Source of the DNA: Struthio camelus
Lineage: Eukaryota; Chordata; Aves; Struthioniformes; Struthionidae
NCBI RefSeq assembly: GCF_040807025.1
Contig: NC_090952.1
Location: 28,703,068 to 28,767,067, forward strand
Length of the DNA: 64,000 nt
Reading direction: 5' to 3'
Shown here: one piece after another, positions 25,712 to 37,622 of the stretch
How the letters are laid out: each line of letters begins with the position of its first letter
How positions within the stretch are numbered: the stretch's first letter is position 1
Position numbers and translations under genes: made by a program
Notes under the pieces: model-generated
Seen by the model: only the letters and a program-made list of their open reading frames with translations
What the model was told of the DNA's origin: nothing
Databases searched by the model: none

Positions 25712-26140
25712 GCGTAGGAAGCCAGCCTTTCTTAAATCCATAGTTCACAGAGCTACTTGTTTTAATACCATTTCCTGCAGACCTTGAGGGGCACGTATTT
25801 TGCCCTCAGTCCCCTGATATACCTCTGCGCCACTCTGACCACCTCCACATGGCGAGCAGGAAGCTATTTCCTGGGCTTAAGACAGACTAGTAAAGGGTAT
25901 GGAGCCAACTCCATATACAGGGTTTGAACTGCATACCTTCACTGGCCTGAAACAGGATATAGAGAAGATAAAGACACTCAAAAGTCTGCCTCAAAAGGGT
26001 GCCTAAATTTCAGGAACAACTGAACGTCTCAAGGGTGCCTTTCAGGTATTTGGAGGGCACAGGTAAGAGGCACCCACAATTGCCAGCCCCTCTGGAACGC
26101 CTTGGTTCCAGTTGCAAATATGCCATAAAGATAAACTTAC

Positions 26141-26650
26141 CGGACAGACAGGCCATCTCTCTCTCTCTCCAGGAGACAGACAACAGACATTAACTTCTGC
26201 TTCCTCCCTGTGCAGGATACAGCAGTCTCTCCTCAGGTCTGCCCTGTGTGACTCAAGCTGACATCTCGGATCTTTTTCACACTGCTCAAGCAGATGCCCA
26301 TGTTTTGGCTGAGAAAGTTCATTAAAGACCAACACTTCATCTCTGCCAAAAAGTTTGCTCTTGTTCATGACACTGCCTCTGTGCCACGCACAGTCCTCTC
26401 TGAAGCTGATGGTGCTGGGGTGGTGCTCCAAGATTCTCACAGGGAAAGATTCTCCTAGAGAAGGTGCAGAGTCATCTATCAACGCACAGTCGGGTTCATC
26501 CCTGGGTTTGAGCTCACCATACCTCAGACAGAAAGAGCCACAGATGCCTTCATCTTCATTGTGAACTAAACAGTATAATGTCAGAAACTCATCCTGCTGG
26601 CCTGGAATAAAAGGCAGCCTTCTTCTGTATTCATTGTTCTTGGTATCCAT
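26141..26650 (-). CDS. Candidate 170-codon first coding exon, possibly an alternative STARD8 N-terminus
   Basis: The frame opens at ATG 26650 with strong context ACAATGG and runs 170 codons to a perfect donor CCG|GTAAGT at 26141, in phase 0. It starts MDTKNNEYRRRLPFIPGQQD and ends ERERWPVCP. It is charged and cysteine-rich with no signal peptide or membrane segment, and I recognise no domain. It lies in AT-balanced DNA, so the openness is not a CpG-island artefact. It is on the same strand as the STARD8 exon at 7379-7438 and both donors are phase 0. DLC-family genes (DLC1, STARD13) do use long alternative N-terminal exons, so an upstream STARD8 isoform is the best guess. Alternatives are a lineage-specific gene or chance. 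Confidence 0.4.
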
Positions 26651-26724
26651 TGTCCATGAACAGAAATCACTGCCTGATGAAAAAACTGGTGATGCAAAAA
26701 ACTTCAGTTAGTTCTTCCTTAGGA

Positions 26725-26788
26725 AGAACCACCTACTAGAAGGTGGTTCTACTAGAGCAGAACCTACTAGTGCCTACTAGAAGGCACT
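26725..26788. repeat. Two neighbouring hairpins sharing the loop ACTAGA
   Basis: AGAACCACCT-ACTAGA-AGGTGGTTCT at 26725-26750 has perfect 10-bp arms. AGTGCCT-ACTAGA-AGGCACT at 26769-26788 has perfect 7-bp arms. TACTAG occurs four times in 47 bases. They lie 75 bases upstream of the candidate exon start on the minus strand. Confidence 0.9.
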
Positions 26789-29700
26789 TATTTTGTTTTT
26801 CCCTGTTTTCTTGATCCCTGTTTCCATTTCATTCAATTGGAAAGGGATGATTCTATTCAAGGTATCTCCGTGCGGTTTACTCACCGCAGCATCTGAACTC
26901 TTGATCATTTGTTTTTAACGTGCCAGTACTCTCTAAAGCATAGCTAGCCTAATTTTCAAACAGGTCCACAGGTGCTTTAGAATATCTTGCATATATTGGA
27001 ATAAAAAAAAAAGTGGTTTTAAGTTCTATAATAGTTCCCTATATGTTTTCTACACTAACACTGCTTGCAAAAGATGATGGGCATGTAATTTCATTAGGAC
27101 CACTGTTTAGTCTATCCCCACATTTTCGCTTTACATTCCTCCTTTCTCTTTTAAAATAGGGAACTCCTTTCACCATTTTAGAATGGGCTTGTGTTTCACA
27201 GCATACTCTTAATCCTGCCAGTGTCATGGAGCTGGGGGAATAGACAGGGTTTGGAAAGGTCTCGTTGAGACCTGTTTCACTTGGATGCCGTCTGAAGTTT
27301 TGTTTCATGCCAGTACAGCATAGGAGACGTTATCGTAGGCCTCATCTGATGAGCTGGGGCAATGCCTTCTACACGTACAAGATAAGTTCAGCTGAGATAG
27401 GTATCGATTGCTCCATTTTCTCCTCTCCCAGGTCTGGGTAAGATTAGCAATGTTGTGTTGAGAACAGTCCCTCCCATCAGGAGACCTATGGCAAAAAGGA
27501 AGCATCAGTGTGGCAAAAGTTCGCCTAGCTGCTGCCCTCCTGTATCTTTCTTACAGAAAGACGACTTCAGTCCCTAAGGCTCTTATTGACATTCAGTTCC
27601 CTTCCTTCATTCTAAAATACAAACAGCAGATTTATCAGAAACAGATGGCTTTGAAAGCCCAAGCGTATAAATGTGCCAGGCACAGTAAGGCTGTAACAAA
27701 CTGAACAAAACTCTCCCTATTCATTTTCCTGTACAACTGAATAGCTTTGAACTCTGAAATACATGCATGCAGAGGGTGACAAGGTTCAAGGAAAATAACA
27801 AAGGTTGTAATAATGAAGCCATACTTCCCATATTGACAAGTACATTTTTATAGCTTATTCTTACCAGGACTGAGAACAAAACCTGGAATAAACCCCTAGA
27901 AACAAGGGTTGCCTTTCTTCCATCTCTCAAGGACATGTCCCCTGGCGTGCGCACACACACAGAGCCCCCAGCACAGCACTCCACGTTCTGCCAAGCACTG
28001 CCTCGAAGAAAAGCAATGATGACAGCAAAGCAATGCAGCGTCCCTTAGTTTGGTCAAAAAGGGACAGCCACAGGTATATCAGCTCCCTATGACATTGTTC
28101 CCATTTGTGATTTTACTCTGTGATGTCTCCATTCAGATACCTACTTTGCTCAATGCAGTTCATCAGATCCAGCTTACCTTTGCTGCTCTGCAGAAAGGTT
28201 TTCCCTGCCAACACTGTCCAGTTGCGAACACCCCAAAGAGCCCAAACCTTCGCACAGAAGAGGAGGGTATGCAGTCTTTCCCCTAGGCGGAATAGGAACA
28301 GCATGAAGGTTTAGCAATCTCAGGCTTTGCTTCAAGTTCCTGTAGCCATTTCATCAATCACTTGTCAAGAAAGCCAAAGGTCAGAAATGACAGGTTCGCT
28401 GTGGCAACAGTCAGCAATCTTACTGGGAAAGTCATCTGTCATTCCTCATTTTTCGATTGTTAATAAAATCATTCATGTGCCCTAACATACAATCCAGCAC
28501 ACAGAATATTAGCCTTAAAAGATTAGCTTTCAGGGGAAAAGAATGCTAAATGTAAGCTTTATCCGATAGTAATCACTGAGCTGCACGCAAGAATGCCTTC
28601 TTTTGAGAAGAAGAGTTGCAATTTCAGTGCCAGGTTGCACGGCAGCATGCAGAAGGACCCACAGGCCAGATCCACTGTCCTGGACAACAGCCACACCGCT
28701 CTTCAGAGCTGCGTGCAAACAGCTGCCAAAGGCAAAACCGCACTCCTATCTGCCTGCCTGCAAGTGGGCTGCCACTGATTACTAACAGAAACCTGCCATG
28801 AGGCTCCCGGCGAGCACAGAGCCTCTCCCTGAACACCAGCAGCAGCGTCCGAGAAGGCAGTTCAGCTTTCCCCCGCCGGCAGCCTGGAGGGCTCAGCGGC
28901 TTTCCCACCGAAGGAACCTTTCAACTTTGCCCAGGCTGTGAGCGAGCGCTGTCCGATAGCGAGGGCTTATCGGGGTGGGGGGGGGAGGAGAATAAAAATA
29001 CCCATGCACACACCCTTCGTTTCTGGACTGTGAATTTGCATTTCATAACATTTGGACACATCAATTAGCAAAAACCAAACACATTCCCCCCCTGCTCCCC
29101 TCCCCCCCCCTCAACAAAACGCTGGTAAAAATTGAAACCTCCAACTCCTGGGGCTGCAGAAGTTGCTGCTAAAAGACTCCTCCTCCTCCTCCCCACGGCA
29201 GCCCTGCCACGCACCACCCTCCTGGGCTCCACAGCCTACCTGAGAAAGCCCTGGGCCACAGGCAGGCTGACCCCTTCTCAGCCACGCAGGGAGGTCACAG
29301 CCTGTCCCCAGAGACGAGGGCTTGGGCTGCCTCAGTTTTCCTCTCTGCAGTGTGCATGCAATGAGAAAGGCTTTCAGTGTACTTGTATTTCCACTGTGCT
29401 GGAGGAGGGCAGAGTCGCTCTTAAGCCTGGATCTCTGGGTGTAGGAGCACAACATTGATTTCTTCCCAGCAGCAGATGGTTAAGCATGCTTGAATGCTTT
29501 TGGCACCAGGCAGAAACTCATTTTCAGCTGCATTTTGTTCCGTTGCTGTTTTGCAGGAAGATAAAGCTGGTTTTAGAAACAAAACATGATTCTTGTGAAG
29601 AGGAAAGATAGGAAAGAGAGGAAGGATTCATTACAGAGCAGATTTCCCCTACCTTCCCCTTCTACTTGCTGCCTTCAGAGCTTTTTGCTAGATACCTCCG

Positions 29701-32301
29701 CTGTGGGCTAGGTCAAAGCCACCAGGAGAAAAGATCAATTTTAGGCTCCTCTTGTCACGTCAAAGAAGCTTTGAAATACCTCCAGTCCCCAGGAGAGAAC
29801 AAAACCCAGGACCGATTCCTGATTTAGTTTTGGACATTTATAAACACTGCATTAGACACTACAGCACCCTGATCTATCTGACAAACAGTCTTCATTATGC
29901 AGCAAGTGGCAACAAACCCAGCAGAAACAAGGCCAAATTCACAGCTACATTTGAGCCAATGGAGTGGATTCAGGTTTTGGTGTAAGTAACAGTGGCCCCA
30001 GGATTGCTCTAACTTATATTTGAAACTATAACTCAGCTATTCACAAAAGGAGACCTAGTTTATCCCTAAGATCCTTCTGCAAATTACAATGGCTTACAGG
30101 ACCTTCAAGACCACCAAGAGTTAGGATCCAGGGCTGGAAAATGAACGTGGGTGAGAACAACATTTCATATTCCCTGATTGACTGAAGAGGTGTATTTAGA
30201 AGAGTCTGATTAACAGACATGACATACACTCATAATCTGAGTTTTAGCTGCTATTAAAATACAGGTGGAACAGTCCCATTTAATCCTGCAACAGAGCATC
30301 CACCAGTACAAAGTGGCCTACCACAGCATGTGGTCAAGTGTGTTGCACAATCAAACCTCAAATACTCCCTTGCAGTAGCTTCCATTATGCACCTTGGTTC
30401 TGGCCCATGTCACCTGGACTTCCCAATACTCCTTTTTCTGACTCTGTATAAATTACCTATAATTCTTCAAAATTACGTTAAAGGGTGAAGTCATTTTGTT
30501 AATTTTGACCAGCATTATTGGTACAGAGTTTTCAGAAAACAAACCAAAACCCCACAGAAAACACATCATTCTAACTACTGACAAGATCTTAGTATTTTCA
30601 AGTCTTTCCTTACTAGTCACTCTGCACGTGTTTTTTTAAAATCATTTTCTGCTTTTTGTAAGTGGTCTCACACTTTCACCACTACAATTGAAAAGCCCGT
30701 GCAAATTATTAAGGAGGAAGAAACAACAACCTACCTACTCAGTAAACATAAGCAACAGACAACACAAACAGCTGACAAACCAAAGCAGGACATAAAAATT
30801 AAAATCTATTTTGGCTTGGAAACTATTTCCAAGGTCCAAAACAACGGTTAGCACCATTTTGTTAAGAAAACGCATTTAAACGATGGTTATCAAACACCTG
30901 TCTTTTAGGCTGGCATCTTTCAGCTATTTGTAGCTAGAGAATTATACGAAGCTTTCTCTTTAATTGTCATCCTCCCACTTTGCAAATACTGATGCTGGTG
31001 AACCCATACTCTTCAGTGCTCAGCACATCTACGCTAAAGTGGAGCTTGGTTCTCATGTCAACTGTATTTCTGTTCTCCCAGCTGAAACTGCCATGACTGA
31101 CTGATGAGAACTTGCCTACTTCAAAATCCGTTGGCATCTTCCTGTTGTTAATGGCACTTATGGGTTAACAGCTATCAACTCACTTCATTTGTTCGATCTC
31201 CAGAAAGATAAAACTCAATCCACACAAGACTAATGCTAACAGCTTTTAACCACTTCAGACTAAAGCTGAATTTGAAACAGTGACCTGGAGGCAAACTTTC
31301 AGTTTTGAGATAGGAGATAAATCCCTGACACATTCTTCTTCGTTAAATTAGAGCAATGTATTCCTCTGCATAATCAAGGTCTCCCCGAACAGCTCTTTTA
31401 GGTGCAACGTTTTTGCTTCCAAAGGCAAAGCTACATAGATTGCAAACACTGCTTCTACAAAAAGGTCAAGTTTTTTTGACACTTTTGATACCCTTGAAAA
31501 CATTTCTTTTATTAATATGCAAGACAAGCTCCTTGGATTACTCTAACATTGCTCCAGAAACAAAGCTTCATCTTAAGATTTTTTATGCATTTTTTATGTA
31601 AGATCAATTTTAAAGCACTGAGGATCTGAAGTATCTAATAAGTCCTGCCTCTGGCTGTCTTAAAATTTGCTCAGTTTGTCACCTAACAAGAACTTGGCCA
31701 AGGGTAAAATCAATTGCACTCAGCAATTGCTTCAAGATTTCCAAAAGTGTAACAGGCCAGTATGATTTAGAGCATAAACACATTAATTGACTAACAGAGG
31801 GCAATAATGCAGAGGGTCTTAATGATTTCCTATACACAATTCTAACTGAAGTTACTCTAATACATACGTTGATAGTTACCGTACTGGGTTAAGAGACACA
31901 TTTAATGATTTCCCCATTGCCATAGTAAACAGTCCTTCAAAAAATTGCCCCTTGTTAAATGAAAAGTAATATTATTGCTAAAAATACAGTAAATATTACA
32001 GAAAAGGCAAACTAGATAGAAACTCTAAAGCATAAAGCAAGTCAGACTCAAAATTGTGAGCATCTTTAACAAGTTGGTTATATCGCAACTTGGAACTTCA
32101 GAATTCACTTCCTTGAGACTAACTACAAGCAGTTATTCTCACTAAACAGGGAAAAGTAAAAAGGCAGATGATCACATCTTAAATCTCTTTTTATGGAAAT
32201 AGAAAAAAACCAGGAAAAGTTGAAGAATCCCTTTTGTCTAGATTATCGTTAGTATTTTAAGAGACCGCAAGGTCATGCTGCCCTCTTGTGACCATCAGGA
32301 G

Positions 32302-32323
32302 TTTTTTTTTTTTTTTTTTTTTT
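32302..32323. repeat. Poly-T tract (22 T)
   Basis: A homopolymer in AT-rich DNA with no retroelement body seen beside it. Confidence 0.9.
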
Positions 32324-34102
32324 AACTGAAAAACTGACGGCATTTAAAGGTGTAGTTATGTACATTTTGCTTCTTTAAGTGACAATCCATCTATGACTAC
32401 AGAATATTTCTGGCACGTTTTTTAAAAAGTGGGTGAAGAGGGTCCCCCAAAGTGCTGCCACCTTTTTCAAACAAAAAGTTCTCCAGCAAACATGCCAGCT
32501 TCCTGGAGAAGAAAATGCCCTTTGTAACAGGATGGAGCAATGGAAGACTACAGACATAACTTTAGGTTATTGCCTCAGATTCCGGTACCAGTCAGTAATA
32601 CTTTAAAATTGTTACTGCTTTATTAAGCCACCTTCCCATCAAGTTTCTGCTCCCTCCTTATTCATACCTTTAATTTAGTTCCCTCACCTTTAATCGCTGT
32701 GTACTTAGTATCAGTAAGAATCACTCAGGTGCATTTTTATCTTTTAGGGGATTACCGAGATCTTCCTCTCCTGAGGCAAGAGGCAATGATAGTGAGGGAC
32801 CGCCTGCATGAACACAGGTTTTAAGGGCAAGCCAGCTCAGTGGTTTATTCAGCCTAGCAGAGTCTGTATAACCAGACAGGAGCAAACGCAAGATTTAAGC
32901 ATGAGCAAACTGATGTCATTGGTCAACCTCAAACAATTCTGGCCTACCTACCTGATGTATTCTGCTCTAGGCCTACAGATTGCTAGATATTGGAGCAGGA
33001 AGAAACAGTGAGCAGGGACTTGGGGCTACTTTCATCCTTTCATCTTGTTCAGCTTACTGACATAGAGCTCCTCTTCAGAGTCTGTCTTTGCACAAGCTGA
33101 GCATCACTGACACTCAGGCATACCTTGTCATGGACCTGTAACCAGCATTTTAGGGTGGGGTTTTTTTCCCCCCAGAATGCTAAAATGCTGGATTCCCTAC
33201 TGCACACCAGGGTATATTGCAAAGGCCCAATATATATAGATCAAAATTCTGATCTCAGATCCTAAAAAAACATTACTACCACTGGGTAAAACGTAAGAAC
33301 ATCAAATATTCATATGTCTGTAGCAGTAGCTATGTTCTAGCAGACAGGGGAAATTGGTGCTTCTAATGACATCTACTAATGCACTGATGCGCAGACACAC
33401 AATTTAAATGCTTAAAAGCACTCCGTAGGTACAAGAGCAGAGAATTCAGCTGTTTTTCTGCCCCACCTTCTTTTAATTCACCCCACATTGTCCAAAGGCC
33501 ACATGAAACGCCTTCCTTTGGACCAAGTACTCACAGGAGTCCTTTTAGAGTGCCTCAATGCCTTGGAGGAGAGGAGCTCTGAACCTGAAGGTACTGCTTC
33601 CTGCACAACACAGCCAGATCCTGGGAGCTCAGGATACATAATGGACAATGCATTCCAAACCAGTTTTAAAGATTAACACTAATGTAGGCTGTCAGAAGTA
33701 CAGCATAAACAGTATTTTCGATCCACACACAAGATTGTCCACATCCCTTTCAGAGTATTTTAATTTATCAATATTGAAGTTAAAACAAGTTATTTGACTT
33801 TAATTTTGATCTGTTAAAGACAAATGAAAAGTCAAACACATACAGCAACTAAAAGTGATAAATACTATCAAAGTCTTAGTGGGAAAAGAAAAGCCTGGTT
33901 TGTGTGTCATAAGATCATCTGCTTACCCTACAGAAAAGTTAAACACTTCATTAAGGCAAGAAGTCTGCTTTTGCCCTTGCTACTCTTCCCTCAGCCAGCT
34001 TGGAAAGCACGACAGTTCAATTATCACACGCATTTTCATAACATAGCCACAACCATATTTTAACTTATAAGGAATACCTGTGTGCAATTTTGGAGGAATG
34101 CT

Positions 34103-34135
34103 AAAAAAAAAAAAAAAAAAAAAAACACACACAAT
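34103..34135. repeat. A23 followed by (CA)n
   Basis: A compound simple repeat. The A-run could be an old poly-A tail, but no recognisable element or target-site duplication was seen. Confidence 0.9.
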
Positions 34136-34574
34136 CACACAGTGGATATGATGTAAATCATAACTGGCTGAACAAGATAAAGCACCAGTCAGTGAACAGG
34201 CACTCTCAGCTCATTCATACAATACCATTATTTTAAAGGAATACCATCAACATGAGTTCTAAGCAGTCTGTGAACATGAAATAAGCTTGAGGTATTTCAC
34301 TTGCCTAAACCTGAAGTTCTTCAATCATTCTTTAATGAGTCCATATCTAGTTTGCTTTGGGAACCACCTGTTTGCTAAGGGGCAAGGTGTTTCAATAAAA
34401 GCAGTGGCTCTACAGAACATCAAGGCTCGGCTGAGGAGCAAATTTAGTTTTGACTTCTTACTTTAAGTCACACAAGACAGTTAATTCTCAATCAATCAAT
34501 TTACGCTCACTATCAAAGATGCTTGCTCTCTTAGCCTTTTTAAGCAATAACAATAACACTTAAGCAATAACCTT

Positions 34575-37503
34575 TTTATTTAAAACTTCAGCCCTTCTTG
34601 TGTTATCTTCTTCCTCAAGTGGAAAGGCAAAGCCAGTTTTAGTGAAGCTTTACCAGAACTGGTTATACCATTGTAGTGGGGAAATTATTTTCAACAAGAT
34701 ATACTGCCTACTTTCAAGCTTATCGGTATCAAGCACATTTCACACAACCTAAAGTTCAGAGAAGCAGGGTGAATTTGACAATGAACTACAGCAATTAGAA
34801 TTCTTGGCTGAGAACATAAACATCCTCTACTCACTTTTCTAGAGCAAACAATGAAGAAAAAAACAAACAAAAAACCGAAACAAGACACTTAACTTTATTC
34901 TTCTGGAGGCATGAAGTCTCAGAAAAATCTACTACCCTATTTGCATCCTGCCAGCTAAAACTTTACAGTAAGTTATGTCTCTAGGAATATTAATCTATTT
35001 GACGATTTTACTGCTTTACAAAGGAATGGTTTCCAAACCAAAGGATTGCCTTGAGTGGGGGGGGAAAAAAAAAGAAAAAAAAACCCTTCACGATACAACC
35101 GGTATATTTCTACCTACTCTTTCACATTAAAAACACCTCTCAACTAAAAACTTCAATGGCAAGTTTAAAAGTAAATCTTGTAAATATAAAAATAATTTCC
35201 CCCTCCCTCTTCCAATAAGCCAAGAGCAGTATGTTTCAGAAAAAGCTATCATGAGGCTTGGAGTCAAAAAACAAGCAAGGAAAAAGCTTGGATTATTTTT
35301 GTTAATTCCTCTTTCAAAATGAGGCTGGATCAATTAAGTGTTACTCCAATTACATCTTTCAGACATAACATCAGCTTAAGTCACGAGACAAACTAGATGC
35401 TACCTGCTACAGAGATGGAATTCCAAGGTGCCTACAGAAGCAGGGTTCAATCCTTGCACTGTAGCAGGAAAGAAGAATTCCACTCAAAGAATCCAACTGT
35501 AGCAGTCAATAGTCTTACCATCCTTCTTCTTCCCTTGACTATTTCTTTTCAGTTTCATAAAGCTAAATGAATGTTTAAATGAACAGACAATTGCACACTT
35601 GAAGAAAATTCACATTCTGTATCAGTAATAATTTATGTAAGTTCAAAAATTCTCCACGTCCATTTTATATCTAAGTATACGAAAGGCTACAGCTCCTCTT
35701 GCAGCAACGAGGAACAGACACATACTAAGACGTAAGGAAAGCGGAAAAAACAGCTTTCAGCTTCACATACTCGCGGATGACAACTGTTCTGCATCAAACA
35801 ATGGTCCCTGCAGAGAACAACTGATTTTTCCTTTCCCTTTTCTCCTCACTCCCAGAAATGCAAAAATGCACTCTAAAATTCACACATTTAGGAATATCCA
35901 TCCCAACTAAAGTATTTGTAGTGTTTACAGCAGAAATTCCACTTTCACATTTAAATATAAATCAGGTATATTTACATCTCAACAGGATCCACATAATCAA
36001 TTTCAGGTCTATTTGCATTACTACAAGAAAGGAAACATGCTCATTTTCAGGAAAAGTGACATTTTAACAGTAGCTTTTTCACCCCCATATGTTCCAAAGC
36101 TCTTCCCTTGTAGTGCTTACTGAAAATAATAAGTGACAAATACTTTCTATACAATTTTCAAAGAACAATCCTCCAGGTCTCAATTTCTAGGTTTGAACAT
36201 AAATGTCACACTTGTATACCTGTATATGGTTTTCCAGGCAGGGTACCTAAGTGTACCTTCAGTATCGCAGAAAAAAGCCTCCTCTCCTTTTATAAAAAGT
36301 ACTGGACAAAAAGTTTATAGAAAAGTTTCTTATTTTTCTTTAGAAGCAAGAAGAAAAATTTGCAAACTTGTATGATTTATGTTGAAACATTGTCCATGTA
36401 AACAACCAAATGAAAGTCACATATAAGTAGTTAAGATTAGAATTTATATCCTACTTCACAGCAGCCACCACCTTCACCAATTTATTTCTGTCCTCAAACC
36501 CATTTTTAAAACTTCTGGACTTAAGTCCTTGTTTAGTACGTTAGCATCCAAACATCTCATGTATCAAAACCTAAACTCACTTCACAGGAAACTTTGTGCA
36601 TATTCATTACTCTGTACTCTCCAGGTGCTCAATTTCCCGTTGTAGATATGCAGAACGATAGCTTACATCCCTGTTGCAAAACAGTCCTGAGTGTTCCTCC
36701 AGGACTTTGACTCTTTAATCTAGGGTCACAAGAAAAAAATTTGTAACTACCCAGCGTAAACACATTCCCTTCTCACACGATACATGGATCGGTCAGTGTA
36801 ACTACAGCATTCAAGGCATTTGGTTAAAACACTCTTTCTTGACATGTGAAGTGGCTGAAACATAAATATACAATACATTAATATAAGCGAAGGCAGTTCC
36901 CTTCTGCCCAGCTCCAGTTCAGTGCAAAATGGACCCAACATTTTTTTTTTTTTTTTAACTAAAATTCAAAGTGAAAGCTTATGGTCCTATAATGCACTTA
37001 CTATATCCCACCATTCTGTACATGAATGAAGAAAAAAAGAACAGGAGTCAAACACATCTTGTCTACCCAACACATAATAGCAATTAAGTTCTATTACTTC
37101 ATAAGGCATATTCATCGTCAGTGAGAATCCAAGCATAAGCAAGAATTCTGCTAAGTCATGTGATCCTATAACTTCATCTTCATCTATCAAACTTCAAGAA
37201 GTTCCAAGGTATACCCCTTCTATTCTTCTGGCAGAACAGTCCCTGTCACAGTGGGTATTTTTTATTTAAAACTTAACTAAAGAACAGGGCTAAACAAAAA
37301 GTCAGTAGCTGGATTTCTGTATCTTTCAAGAAAGGGGACAAAGAAATGACCAGTTTTGCAGTTCTCAGGCTTTATCCCATAACCTGTCTTTTTACAGTAT
37401 CTACCTATACATATATATAAATTAGAAAGAGATAAAGCCATGATTAACTGCAGCTTTCATGAAAACCTTCAGTCTGTATTACAGAGTCTCTTTTGATCTG
37501 GTG
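34575..37503 (-). other. YIPF6: Likely YIPF6 3' UTR zone with several candidate polyadenylation signals
   Basis: Downstream of the TGA the minus strand is AT-rich and non-coding. Minus-strand AATAAA hexamers appear at 37266-37261, 36486-36481, 34899-34894 and 34580-34575. I cannot tell which is used; the first would give a 240-nt 3' UTR and the last nearly 3 kb. Mammalian YIPF6 is known for a long 3' UTR, so distal use is plausible. Confidence 0.4.
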
Positions 37504-37622
37504 TCACTGAGGTGTAAAGGTGAGGATCATCCAGCTAATAACAAAGTAGAAGAGGAAGATGGGGTAAACAACAAGAGCTTTGCGGTTTGGAGGCTGACTG
37601 TCTGCCAGGAAAGCCGTAGATG
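37504..37622 (-). CDS. YIPF6: YIPF6 coding exon 7 (terminal)
   Basis: 119 nt after acceptor TTTGTCACCAG. It encodes STAFLADSQPPNRKALVVYP and then IFLFYFVISWMILTFTPQ, followed by TGA at 37506-37504. This is the fifth membrane helix and C-terminus, nearly identical to human. Confidence 0.97.

Larger units (their letters stand above)
7439..26140. other. Between the two minus-strand STARD8 candidates: no further coding seen
   Basis: If the 26-kb block is an upstream STARD8 exon this is its first intron; otherwise it is STARD8 upstream DNA. It holds three CpG-rich patches, one CR1-like remnant and minor simple repeats. The longest open frames (227 codons at 15371-16054, 173 at 16808-17329) lie on CpG islands and look non-coding. 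Confidence 0.4.
26789..34574. other. AT-rich gene-free stretch between the STARD8 candidate exon and YIPF6
   Basis: Only short frames on both strands, no splice-bounded exon and no repeat family recognised. It may include distal YIPF6 3' UTR or STARD8 upstream regulatory DNA. Confidence 0.5.
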
